DNA of 64,000 nt from Woeseia sp034521225. GTDB lineage: Bacteria > Pseudomonadota > Gammaproteobacteria > Steroidobacterales > Woeseiaceae. Shown here one piece after another: positions 1 to 7,635 of the stretch. The notes beneath the pieces are model-generated. The model saw only the letters and a program-made list of their open reading frames with translations, made no database searches and was not told the origin of the DNA. How positions within the stretch are numbered: the stretch's first letter is position 1; each line of letters starts with the position of its first letter. Both the position numbers and the translations under genes were made by a program. The stretch spans positions 88,280 to 152,279 of the forward strand of contig JAXHMR010000018.1 in NCBI GenBank assembly GCA_034521225.1. The letters are read 5' to 3'.

Positions 1-465
1 CTCGCCACGCTGCACGCGAACAGTGCCAACCAGGCATTGGATCGCATCATCAACTTTTTCCCGGATGAGCGGCGCATGCAGCTGCTGATGGACCTGTCGC
101 TGAATACCAAGGCCATCGTCTCGCAGCGTCTGATTCCACGTGAGGGCGGTGTCGGACGTATTGCGGCAATGGAGATAATGCTTAATTCACCGCTGATCGC
201 GGACCTTATCTTCAAGGGCGAGGTTGCGCATATCAAGGAGATCATGGCCAAGTCCACGCGACTCGGCATGCAGACGTTCGACCAGGCGCTGTTCATTCTT
301 TATGAGGACGGCGTCATTTCCTATGAAGAAGCCATGCGCAATGCGGACTCGAAGAACGAGTTGCGGCTCAAGATCAAGCTCGAAAGCAAGCGCGAAGATG
401 CGATTGCCGAGCAACAGTCGGAAAGCCTGAAGATCATGGAAGAGGACACGGCTCGGACGTTCTGA
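1..465 (+). CDS. pilU: PilU-type twitching motility ATPase, C-terminal part (5' end outside window)
   Basis: Only the last 154 residues are present; the frame is open from base 1. The start reads ATLHANSANQALDRIINFFP, the segment after the His box of PilT/PilU retraction ATPases, and the end has MQTFDQALFILYEDG and NADSKNELRLKIK. These match the PilU rather than the PilT form, since PilT has TLHTSSAAKTIDR and a different tail. PilU is a hexameric cytoplasmic ATPase that helps PilT retract type IV pili. A second PilU-like gene follows 33 bp downstream. Family assignment is confident; whether this copy or the next is the orthologue of P. aeruginosa PilU cannot be decided here. Confidence 0.85.
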   Translation, partial: LATLHANSANQALDRIINFFPDERRMQLLMDLSLNTKAIVSQRLIPREGGVGRIAAMEIMLNSPLIADLIFKGEVAHIKEIMAKSTRLGMQTFDQALFILYEDGVISYEEAMRNADSKNELRLKIKLESKREDAIAEQQSESLKIMEEDTARTF

Positions 466-497
466 GCGTGATACAAGACTGCCGGATGCCTGAATAG

Positions 498-1554
498 ATG
501 AACGTCAAGCCACTTTTCAAACTGATGGTCGAAAAAAAGGCCTCGGACCTTTTCTTCGCGCCGTTCGCGCCCGCCAAGATCAAGATTGACGGTAAGATCA
601 TGCCGGTCAACAAGCTTGAAATGACCCCGAAAATGGTCAAGCAGGCGGCTATCGAACTGATGGACGAATCACTACTTGACCAGTTCACCCGGGGACCTCG
701 AGGTTGATTTCGCCATTTCGGAACCGGGGCTCGGACGGTTTCGAGTCAATGTCTTTCACCAGCGCGGCAACGTCGCCATGGTTCTGCGCTATATCACGGC
801 GGAAATGCCACGCCTCGACGACCTGGATATGCCGTCCCAGCTCAAGGAACTCGTAATGCTGCGCCGCGGCCTGATCCTGATGGTCGGCGCCAGCGGTAAC
901 GGCAAGTCGACCACACTCGCTGCGATGATTAATCATCGCAATGAAAAGACGTCTTCACACATCATTACGATCGAGGACCCGATCGAATTCCTGCACCCGA
1001 ACAAACAGTCCATCGTCAACCAGCGCGAAGTCGGGCTTGATACCAAGTCGTATGCTGCCGCACTCAAAAGCGCGATGCGTGCCGCGCCCGACGTCATCCA
1101 GATCGGCGAAATCCGGGATCGCGAGTCGATGCAGTCCGCGATCGACATGGCCGGCACGGGCCATCTCGTGATGGCAACGCTGCACTCGAACAATGCGCCC
1201 GAAACACTGGAGCGCATCATCAACATGTTCCCGCAGGAACAGCACAAGCAGGTCTTCATGGATCTGGCGCATTACCTGCGCGCGATCATTTCGCAGCGCC
1301 TCGTCCGGTCACGGTCCGGCAAGCGTGTGGCAGCCGTCGAGCTGATGCTCAATACGCCGCATATCAAGGACCTGATCATGAAGGGCGATATATCCGAGGT
1401 GAAGGAAGCATTGAAGAGCAGTGGCGAGAAGGGCATGCAGAACTTCGACGATGCGCTTTTGAACCTGTACAAGGCCGGCACCGTCACGCTCGAAGAGGCC
1501 ATGTCCCACGCCGACTCGCGGTCGAACCTCGAGGCCAAGGTCAACTTCGGGTAG
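498..1554 (+). CDS. Second PilU-family ATPase (one frameshift)
   Basis: Joined product of about 350 residues, the normal PilT/PilU length. N-terminus MNVKPLFKLMVEKKASDLFF is the PilU-type start; the Walker A is GASGNGKST near 895-915, followed by IEDPIEF (Asp box), GEIRDRESM (Walker B region) and TGHLVMATLHSNN (His box). The frame breaks near 690-697: the first frame ends in TRGPRG-stop, while the continuation DLEVDFAISEPGLGRFRV is in the next frame, so one base appears to be missing in a run of C and G. Two PilU-type genes in tandem with no PilT in view is unusual. The frameshift may be a consensus error because both halves are well conserved. Confidence 0.85.
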
Positions 1555-1573
1555 GAGTCTGCGCGGTAGAAGC
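1553..1573 (-). repeat. Inverted copy of the dispersed CGCAGACTCCTGG element
   Basis: AGGAGTCTGCGCGGTAGAAGC directly overlaps the pilU stop codon. It is the reverse complement of the element end found at 1696-1716, so the two form an inverted pair about 120 bp apart between the convergent genes pilU and pyrK. Confidence 0.7.
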
Positions 1574-1659
1574 CGACGGGCTGCGGCCGCTACTTCGGGC
1601 CCGGTTTCCCATCCTCTTCGTCACATAGTCACCACTATGCTCCTCAGACGATCGAAAAA

Positions 1660-1716
1660 CCGGACTCGAATTGGGACACCCTCGCCTCATTCGTTGCTAC
1701 CGCGCAGACTCCTGGG
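1660..1716 (+). repeat. 57-bp dispersed repeat, copy 1
   Basis: Runs from CCGGACTCGAATTGGG through CCTCGCCTCATTCG to TACCGCGCAGACTCCTGG. A near-identical copy (about four mismatches) lies at 9992-10049. The last 20 bp form the last six codons and stop of pyrK on the minus strand, so the element contributes the C-terminus of that protein. Function unknown. Confidence 0.8.
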
Positions 1717-2614
1717 AAAACACCCGCGCGGCGTCGAACACCGGGCCATCGACGCAGACGCGTTTCATGGCCGGTCCCTCATCTTCCTGTACCAGTACAG
1801 TACAGCCGGCACAGCCGCCGACCGCGCAGGCCATGTACTCCTCGAGTGACACCTGGCACGGTACGCCATATTCGCGTGCCACGGCAGCAACGGCCTTAAG
1901 CATCGGCGTCGGTCCGCAGGAAAAAATCTCAGTCTGCGCAAGTTCGGATTCGCTGCGCGACGACAGCCAGAGCGATGCGAGTTCCGTGACATAGCCTTGC
2001 AGGCAACCGTCGAAGCCGCTAAGGCTCGCCAGGCGGCTCGGAATATCCCAACTCTCAAGCAGTGACATGGCGCTGCCCACATGTTCCGGCAGCCAATCCA
2101 GCCGCCGTGCTGATGGCACGCATTCAAAGGGAAACGGCAGTTCAGAACCCATCAGCACCAGCGGTGAGAATGCACGTAAATCGTGCTTGAGCGTCTCGGC
2201 CAGAAATATCATCGGCGGAATACCGACGCCGCCACCGATCAGCAACGCGTCCGGTCGTTCGGCGGAAGGCGTGAAACCATGGCCTATCGGCGCGATGACG
2301 CTGACGGTATCGCCCAACCGCCGTTCCGCCAGCGCCTGCATGCCGAGGCCGACAATCTTGAACAGTACCTCGATCCAGCCTTCATCGGCACTGGCCCGCA
2401 TGATCGACAGCGGACGCCGCATCGGAATCGCTTCATCACAGCGTATATGCGCAAAGCTGCCCGCCGTCGCACGTGCAGCCGCCCGCGGTGCGTGCAGGCG
2501 CAGGATGAACTGGTCACCCGCGAAACGGGTTGCGCCGACAACGGACGCATCTTCGACGAAAATCGTGCCGCGATTGCTGCTACCCGTTGAGTCGGCCGCA
2601 GGCCTGCCCGTCAC
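1697..2614 (-). CDS. pyrK: Dihydroorotate dehydrogenase electron-transfer subunit (PyrK-like flavin/2Fe-2S reductase)
   Basis: 305 residues. The ferredoxin-reductase fold shows in RPLSIMRA (flavin site), GGGVGIPPM (NAD-binding loop) and CGPTPML. The C-terminal 2Fe-2S cysteines are in EYMACAVGGCAGCTV and KRVCVDGPVFDA, the PyrK arrangement. PyrK passes electrons from class 1B dihydroorotate dehydrogenase to NAD. The start is a GTG whose bases overlap the pyrB stop (GTGA), so translation is probably coupled. PyrK is less expected in gammaproteobacteria, which mostly use a quinone-linked class 2 enzyme. The last residues (FSQESAR) come from a dispersed repeat. Another member of the reductase family is possible, but the pyrB context supports PyrK. 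Confidence 0.85.
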   Translation of the reverse strand: MTGRPAADSTGSSNRGTIFVEDASVVGATRFAGDQFILRLHAPRAAARATAGSFAHIRCDEAIPMRRPLSIMRASADEGWIEVLFKIVGLGMQALAERRLGDTVSVIAPIGHGFTPSAERPDALLIGGGVGIPPMIFLAETLKHDLRAFSPLVLMGSELPFPFECVPSARRLDWLPEHVGSAMSLLESWDIPSRLASLSGFDGCLQGYVTELASLWLSSRSESELAQTEIFSCGPTPMLKAVAAVAREYGVPCQVSLEEYMACAVGGCAGCTVLVQEDEGPAMKRVCVDGPVFDAARVFSQESAR

Positions 2615-3642
2615 GTGGCTCCCCGGTCTTGCCGTGCCAGCGTCCTGGCGACGGTGGAAAGCACGGCCATGCGTATGGCAACGCCCTTCGTGACCTGCTC
2701 CGTGATGACCGAGCGCGGGCTGTCGGCTAGCGTCGATTCGATCTCGATGCCCCGGTTCATCGGCCCCGGATGCATGACGATCGCATCCGGCCTGGCAATC
2801 TTCATGCGCTCTTGACTGATGCCAAAATTGGCGAAGTACTGGTCGATACCCGGAATACCATCAAGGCTGCCAATCCGTTCGCGCTGGATGCGCAGCGCCA
2901 TGACGACATCGGCGTCACGCAGGCCGTCGTCGAGACGATGCAGTATTTTCGCGCCGGGAAACGTTTCAGGATCCGGCGCAAGCGGCTTGGGCGAGACCAG
3001 CCGCAGTTCACCGACGCCCATAGTCGTCAAGCCTTCAGCTGCCGAACGGGCGACACGTGAGTGAGCGATGTCGCCTACGATTGCGACCGTAAGGTTCTCA
3101 AAGCGCGGCTTGTGCTGGCGAATCGTCAAAAGATCCAGCAGGCCCTGCGTCGGGTGCGACACATCCGATTCGCCGGCGTTCAGGATACTGACATGGTCCT
3201 CGACGTGGCGGGCGATATACGCCGGCACTCCGCTGCTCGCATCGCGCACGACGAACACATCGATCTGCATCGCCTGCAGTGAATAGATCGTATCGAGAAT
3301 GCTCTCGCCCTTCTTGCGGGACGACGTATTGACATCGAGATTCAGTATGTCCGCGCCCAGCCGTTTTGCCGCCAGCTCGAAGCTTGCACGGGTGCGGGTA
3401 CTCGGCTCGAAAAACAGGTTCGCAATCGTCCATCCGGACAGCGACTCATTGCGCACTGCCGGTGCGCCCGGCGGACTCAGGTATTTCTCCGCCTCGTCCA
3501 TTAGAGCCGTCAGCTGCGCCCGGTCGAGACCGCGCAGTGTCAGCAAGTGCCGGAGATTCCCGTCCGCGCGTGCATTGCAGGCGGGATTCGTCGGGAGTGG
3601 GGGGGGTGTCGAAGAGTTCAGTGACGGACATGGCGGCGGCAT
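2611..3642 (-). CDS. pyrB: Aspartate carbamoyltransferase catalytic subunit
   Basis: Catalyses carbamoyl phosphate + aspartate to carbamoyl aspartate, the committed step of pyrimidine synthesis. Signature motifs: FFEPSTRTRASFE (carbamoyl phosphate site), SRKKGES, HPTQGLLDLLT and the C-terminal HPGPMNRG. About 335-343 residues. The start is uncertain. In this frame ATG 3642 or 3669 is available, but ATG 3631 in another frame begins MSVTELFDTPP and would join this frame after a one-base change in the G8 run at 3599-3606 (C8 on the coding strand), giving a more usual N-terminus. Overlaps pyrK at its stop. Upstream lie palindromic repeats and an IS element that separate it from ruvX. Confidence 0.93.
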   Translation of the reverse strand: MPPPCPSLNSSTPPPLPTNPACNARADGNLRHLLTLRGLDRAQLTALMDEAEKYLSPPGAPAVRNESLSGWTIANLFFEPSTRTRASFELAAKRLGADILNLDVNTSSRKKGESILDTIYSLQAMQIDVFVVRDASSGVPAYIARHVEDHVSILNAGESDVSHPTQGLLDLLTIRQHKPRFENLTVAIVGDIAHSRVARSAAEGLTTMGVGELRLVSPKPLAPDPETFPGAKILHRLDDGLRDADVVMALRIQRERIGSLDGIPGIDQYFANFGISQERMKIARPDAIVMHPGPMNRGIEIESTLADSPRSVITEQVTKGVAIRMAVLSTVARTLARQDRGAT

Positions 3643-3733
3643 TTTACGCTGTCTTGGCGGGAATGGCACTTGGGTTTGGCTGCGTGGCAGTGTCTCGTGA
3701 GGTCTGGTTTCTTTTTACGAATGGACCGCGGCT

Positions 3734-3831
3734 GCCGCACCGGTACCCTGCCGGGCAGCCCTTTGAAGGAATGGCTCCCTTCGGTCCGCTTTATTTCCAT
3801 CAAAGGGCTCCCGGCAGGGGGTACCGGTGCT
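3734..3831. repeat. Palindromic repeat element R2, copy 1
   Basis: Outer arms GCACCGGTACCCTGCCGGG and its complement ending CCCGGCAGGGGGTACCGGTGC enclose an asymmetric core (GAATGGCTCCCTTCGGTCCG, then CTTTATTTCCA). A second copy at 8757-8852 has the same arms, but the core is in the opposite orientation. Both copies sit upstream of minus-strand genes. Confidence 0.85.
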
Positions 3832-3883
3832 CCTCTGAGCGAGCTGGATACTTCGGCGAGTGCCGCTGGCGCGATGGAGGATT

Positions 3884-4054
3884 ATTCATGAACGGCACGA
3901 TGGCAGGGGCGGAGGTGTGCCCCGGGGAGGGCTTTTCAGGGCTGTGCCGGACAGGGACGTCCGGCACAGAGCGTACAGGGACGTATTCACAGCGTCCCTG
4001 AAAAGCCCTCCCGGGTGCGCCTCCGCCATACCCCGCACGAAACCGTTCATGAAT
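3884..4054. repeat. Long imperfect palindrome (MITE-like) beside ruvX
   Basis: The outer ends are TTCATGAACGG (about 3887) and CCGTTCATGAA (4042-4053). Inner arms GGGGAGGGCTTTTCAGGG and CCCTGAAAAGCCCTCCCGGG pair, as do GGCGGAGG and CCTCCGCC. The centre holds two smaller hairpins, GTGCCGGAC/GTCCGGCAC and AGGGACG/CGTCCCT. The IS4 element has inserted exactly at its right TTCATGAAT end. No coding content was recognised. Confidence 0.75.
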
Positions 4055-5448
4055 GAATGGCACTTAAATAAGCTTCTGGGATGTCCCTGTTTTCGGATGT
4101 CGTCTCGTGCTTGCCAGCGCGGTTTCTGCAATCGTGGATACCACTTGGGTCTTCGCTTGATGGCGCGCGGCTCAACTCGCCCGGGGCGGTCGCCGACTCG
4201 CACCTGAGCAATCAGCATGAACAGGTTCGCAGTGTCCGCCGCGGCTGCAGAAAGAAACTGCCGTTGGCTCCAGGCGATCCAGACTTGCAAGGTGTGTTTG
4301 AAGCTCAGTTGACGCGGCAACAAATTGAAGCGGCAAGCTGTCGCGGCCATCAGTAACCGGATCAGGTTGTAGGCCAGCAGGTACACCCACAGTTCCTTCT
4401 GGCACATCTGTGGTGTCTTGCAGCGCAAGCTATCCATGCCGAGAGTACTCTTGATGTTTCTTAGATCCAATTCGACATCCCACCGGCACCAGAACAATTC
4501 TTTCAATGCACCCTTAGACACCGCCCGCGGCTCAAGAAACGTCGTGACCAGGACTTTCTTGCCGACTTTCAGTTCGCGAACCCTGATCTCATCGGGATAG
4601 GCGAGATAGTCTTCGCGGCTCATCCACGAGGGTTTATTGCCGGGTTTACTCCAGCTCACGACGTGATCGCGGACGCCGAGTTGCTTGCCCGCGGCAAAGT
4701 CTGTGCGGCGCCCGCCATGCTGCTCAAACAGTCCGTCCACGCCCCGCGAGAGCAGATCGGCAATCAGGAAATAACTGCAAAAATAAGCATCTGCGAGCAC
4801 TATGTCGTCGGCAACAAACGAGCCTCGCAACTGCCGGTACAAACCATACTCACCCGTCCCTTTGCCTTTGATCGGCCCCAGCGCCGCCTCCAGCACCGCG
4901 CCTGTGGAAAGCGAGATCACACCCACAACACGAGCCAAAGAACATCCCGCGCCAGGACGTTGCTTCCCATGCTGCGGGAAACGTGCCAGATTCTCCGCCG
5001 TATCCGGCATCGACACCGTCGTGCCGTCCACCAGTTTCACCGTGCGGCCTCGCCACCGCCACGCCTCAGGCACTCGCTCGCCGAGCAACCGACCGCTATG
5101 CCTAACCAGCTCAGACACCATCTGCTCCGGCAAACGCTGCCGCGCAATGCAATAGCCGCCTGTGCTGGCACTCACCGCCGACATGCCGCTCAGCAGGCGA
5201 CTGACAATCGCCTCATTCACCACCTGCTGGCAGGAACCATCAGCGCTCATGGCTTGTGCCAAAAACATCGCCAATACCTGCGTTGGCGGATACAACCGCT
5301 CCCGATGCTCCGGCAGCTGCTCCTCGACCACATCCAATAACTCCGGACCCGTCAGCAAATTGAAAAAGTGGTTGGCATCGATCTGCCGTGCCTGTTTGGC
5401 GATACCCCATTGTTGCGCGGCACATTGCCGTTTAAAGTCACTTCTCAT
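3886..5448 (-). CDS. IS4-family DDE transposase, reading past the IS end
   Basis: The IS4-type catalytic triad is visible as VDGTTVSMPDT (first Asp), VLADAYFCSYFLI (second Asp) and WDVELDLRNIKSTLGMD (Glu region), followed by the usual KELWVYLLAYNLIR. The family length is about 440-460 residues. Here the frame has no stop before the left inverted repeat, which is translated as SLFKCHS, and it continues about 55 residues into the adjacent palindromic repeat. Either the native stop was lost or termination relied on flanking DNA. The start ATG (5446-5448) touches a strong hairpin at 5449-5512. Probably once active; current activity unknown. Confidence 0.9.
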   Translation of the reverse strand: MRSDFKRQCAAQQWGIAKQARQIDANHFFNLLTGPELLDVVEEQLPEHRERLYPPTQVLAMFLAQAMSADGSCQQVVNEAIVSRLLSGMSAVSASTGGYCIARQRLPEQMVSELVRHSGRLLGERVPEAWRWRGRTVKLVDGTTVSMPDTAENLARFPQHGKQRPGAGCSLARVVGVISLSTGAVLEAALGPIKGKGTGEYGLYRQLRGSFVADDIVLADAYFCSYFLIADLLSRGVDGLFEQHGGRRTDFAAGKQLGVRDHVVSWSKPGNKPSWMSREDYLAYPDEIRVRELKVGKKVLVTTFLEPRAVSKGALKELFWCRWDVELDLRNIKSTLGMDSLRCKTPQMCQKELWVYLLAYNLIRLLMAATACRFNLLPRQLSFKHTLQVWIAWSQRQFLSAAAADTANLFMLIAQVRVGDRPGRVEPRAIKRRPKWYPRLQKPRWQARDDIRKQGHPRSLFKCHSFMNGFVRGMAEAHPGGLFRDAVNTSLYALCRTSLSGTALKSPPRGTPPPLPSCRS

Positions 5449-5581
5449 GAAGGTTGGCCTCGGAGCGGTAGGGTGGATGTTCTGGTAAACAACATCCTAC
5501 CAATCCAGCCAACCTTCATCTTTACTTTCAATCCCTTAGCCCATAACCGCCAAATCGCTAAGGCTTATTTGGGTGCCATTC
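4055..5581 (-). mobile_element. IS4-family insertion sequence with 19-bp inverted repeats and 10-bp target duplication
   Basis: Terminal inverted repeats are GAATGGCACTTAAATAAGC (4055-4073) and, at 5563-5581, the complement of GAATGGCACCCAAATAAGC (17 of 19 match). Flanking 10-mers GTTCATGAAT (4045-4054) and GTTCACGAAT (5582-5591) match at 9 of 10 positions and fit an IS4-type target duplication. Length about 1.53 kb with one transposase on the minus strand. The element sits at the 3' end of ruvX; the ruvX stop codon lies inside the right target repeat. Confidence 0.88.
5449..5512 (-). promoter_or_regulatory. Leader hairpin at the transposase start codon
   Basis: GAAGGTTGGC pairs with GCCAACCTTC, and the inner GGTAGGGTGGATGTT pairs with AACATCCTACC. 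The stem begins directly at the transposase ATG and would include its ribosome-binding region. Such stems are known in other IS elements to block translation of read-through transcripts; the role here is inferred. Confidence 0.6.
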
Positions 5582-5583
5582 GT

Positions 5584-6063
5584 TCACGAATAATCCGGGT
5601 CCGGGTCCGGGTCCGGGTCGGGGCTCTGTTGCAGCCAGCGTTCGGCGATGAGGACGGCGGCGGCCGCATCGATCGTTTCCTTGCGGATGCGGCCCTTGCG
5701 GCCTTCACGGCGCTGGTCGCGCAGCTGTTCGGCGGCTTCGAGGGAGGTGTAGCGTTCGTCGATTGATGCAATCGGCAGGTGGAATTGTTCGAGGGCGGTG
5801 CGGAAGGCGCGGACGTCGCCGTCAATGGCGGATGCTGTGCCGTCGGGTTTCAACGGCAGGCCGACGATGAGGCGCGCGGGGCGCCACTCGTCGACGAGGG
5901 ATTTTATTCGTTGCCAGTCCGGGCCTTCGTCACTGTTCCTGATCGTGCCGAGTGCTGTTGCCGAAGCCGTGATCTGCTGGCCGACAGCAATGCCGATGCG
6001 GCGGCGTCCGTAATCGAATGCGAGGATCGTCTCGGGTGCGGGCGTGTCAGGCGTGGCCGGCAT
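5584..6063 (-). CDS. ruvX: RuvX/YqgF pre-16S rRNA processing nuclease / Holliday junction resolvase family
   Basis: About 159 residues. RNase H-like fold motifs: ILAFDYGRRRIGIAVG (first Asp), LIVGLPLKPDGTAS and SIDERYTSLEAAEQL (DERYTS), and KETIDAAAAVLIAERWL with the late Asp. The enzyme acts in 16S rRNA 5'-end processing. The start ATG at 6063 (MPATPDTP) overlaps the end of algH by 17 bases, as expected for the conserved algH-ruvX pair. The C-terminus ends in Pro-Asp repeats (PDPDPDPDYS) encoded by a CCGGGT microsatellite at about 5597-5624, an unusual tail next to the IS insertion. The normally following pyr genes are separated by about 2 kb of mobile DNA. Confidence 0.92.
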   Translation of the reverse strand: MPATPDTPAPETILAFDYGRRRIGIAVGQQITASATALGTIRNSDEGPDWQRIKSLVDEWRPARLIVGLPLKPDGTASAIDGDVRAFRTALEQFHLPIASIDERYTSLEAAEQLRDQRREGRKGRIRKETIDAAAAVLIAERWLQQSPDPDPDPDPDYS

Positions 6064-6610
6064 CGGAGGACAACTGGCTGATATCGATACCCAGCGAACG
6101 TGTAGCGACATGCCAGCGGTCGGTGAACGGCACATCAAAAACCAGCTCCGGCGTTGCCGGGACATTGAGCCAGGTATTGGCACGAATTTCCGCCTCCAGC
6201 TGGCCCGGTTCCCAGCCGGCATAGCCGAGCGCAACAACGGCTTTCTGCGGACCGTCGCCCGTTGCCATCGCGTCCAGCACATCACGCGACAGCGTCAGCT
6301 GGATGTCGGCGGATACGGCGACCGAGCTGTCATAGGAAAAACCGGGTTCGTGCAGGACGAAGCCGCGTTCGCGAGCCACCGGGCCGCCATCGAGCACCGG
6401 CAGCGTGGCAATCTCTGCATTGATTTCCGGTACATCGAGCTGCTCAAGCAGGCCGCCGAGCCGCAGTGTCAGCGGGCGGTTGATGACGATGCCCAGCGCG
6501 CCTTCCGCGTTGTATTCGCAGATCAGTGTGACGGTCTCGCTGAAGTTCGGATCCGCCATCCCCGGCATGGCGATCAATAACTGGTTGTGCAGCGCGCTTC
6601 CGGACTCCAT
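6047..6610 (-). CDS. algH: YqgE/AlgH family protein
   Basis: 187 residues, normal length for UPF0301. It has the conserved start (LHNQLLIAMPGMADPNFSET), then LGIVINRP, LDGGPVARERGFVLH and the VALGYAGWEPGQLEAEI block. The biochemical function is not settled; in Pseudomonas it was named as an alginate regulator. It lies between tonB and ruvX exactly as in Pseudomonas (PA0404-PA0406) and overlaps ruvX, so the two are translated from one message. The gap of about 40 bp to tonB suggests the three genes form one unit. Confidence 0.93.
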   Translation of the reverse strand: MESGSALHNQLLIAMPGMADPNFSETVTLICEYNAEGALGIVINRPLTLRLGGLLEQLDVPEINAEIATLPVLDGGPVARERGFVLHEPGFSYDSSVAVSADIQLTLSRDVLDAMATGDGPQKAVVALGYAGWEPGQLEAEIRANTWLNVPATPELVFDVPFTDRWHVATRSLGIDISQLSSDAGHA

Positions 6611-6651
6611 GCCATCAGTATCGGTGCTGCGGCGGTGTCATACAACCGCCG

Positions 6652-7587
6652 TCAATTGGCGCGGGCCGCGGTCGGCACTGAGGTGTCGCTGAACTGCCAC
6701 TTGTAGAGGAAATTGAGCTGCGGATAATCCAGCCGGACGGCCTCCGGAAACGGGTCGAACGGCGCCGCGCGCCGCAGGATATTGAGCGCCGCCTGGTCAA
6801 TGGCATCCGACCCCGACGACCGCACGATAACGACTTCGGCCAGTTGCCCGGACGCATTCAACGTCACTTCGAGGGTCGGGCTGCCGGTCAGTCCGCGCAA
6901 GCCGCCCTGTTCCGGAATGTATTTGCTGCCGACCGTTTCAATCTTGCGCTTCCAGCGGTCCACGTAGCCGGCGATGCTCGATTCCCGCGTGTCAGCGCTT
7001 ACGATAATGCGCTCGCGATTCTGGTCGCGAACCAGAAAGTTTGCGTACTCGTCCTGTGGCAACGGCAGCGTTGTATCGACGCCGGATTTCAGTTCGGCCG
7101 CCCGGGATTCGTCCTGCATCGGATCCTCGCGAGGTTTGTCACGGACTGTACGAGTGTCGTCCCTCACTGTTGTCAGCAGCTGGTCCGCCGAGTCTTGCTG
7201 GCGTGATGCATCGAGACGGTCGCTCGCGTCGATGTCGCCGATATTGTCGACCGGAACCTCGCTCCTGGCCGGCGCGCTGGGCCGCGCTGACTCCTCGGTG
7301 TTGCCGCCGCCTTCCTGGCTGGCCTGCGCCAGGTACTCTGCGGGGTCCTCGCGATCAAAACTCTTGTCCGGGTCGGCGACGATCGTGACCTCGAGTGACA
7401 CGGATTCGGAAAAAGCATCGTCCACCAGCGCATTGAAGGTGATACCGATGATCAGGATGCCGTGCAGCAGGGCCGCGAGGAAAAGCATCGGCGGCAGACG
7501 GTCCGGTTTGGGACCGTTATCGAGCGCGATCTCGTCCAGCGGACCGAGCTCTTTATCCTGCGTATTTTTATCAGCTCGTTCAGACAT
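6652..7587 (-). CDS. tonB: TonB-family protein, TonB3-like of the twitching locus
   Basis: About 311 residues from the chosen start MSERADKN (an in-frame ATG lies 45 bases upstream). One membrane anchor near residues 33-55 (PPMLFLAALLHGILIIGITF), then a long acidic, low-complexity periplasmic spacer, then a TonB C-terminal domain (YVDRWKRKIETVGSKYIPE, LEVTLNASGQLAEVVIVRSSG, AALNILRRAAPFDPFP). TonB proteins carry the energy of the ExbBD motor to outer membrane receptors. By position it corresponds to Pseudomonas TonB3, which affects pilus assembly. The spacer is acidic instead of the usual Pro-rich type. Confidence 0.85.
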   Translation of the reverse strand: MSERADKNTQDKELGPLDEIALDNGPKPDRLPPMLFLAALLHGILIIGITFNALVDDAFSESVSLEVTIVADPDKSFDREDPAEYLAQASQEGGGNTEESARPSAPARSEVPVDNIGDIDASDRLDASRQQDSADQLLTTVRDDTRTVRDKPREDPMQDESRAAELKSGVDTTLPLPQDEYANFLVRDQNRERIIVSADTRESSIAGYVDRWKRKIETVGSKYIPEQGGLRGLTGSPTLEVTLNASGQLAEVVIVRSSGSDAIDQAALNILRRAAPFDPFPEAVRLDYPQLNFLYKWQFSDTSVPTAARAN

Positions 7588-7635
7588 GTTGGCGGTCGAC
7601 GTCCGACATCGAGTGGTCGGGTATTGTGGCACAGA

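Noticed and set aside
1..465. PilT as name for the first gene
   Set aside because: PilT has TLHTSSAAKTIDR and a different C-terminus; this sequence has the PilU-type LHANSANQALDR and NADSKNELRLKIK.
1574..1659. CATAGTCACCACTATG as a Rho-independent terminator
   Set aside because: A six-base stem without GC content or a T run; too weak to call.
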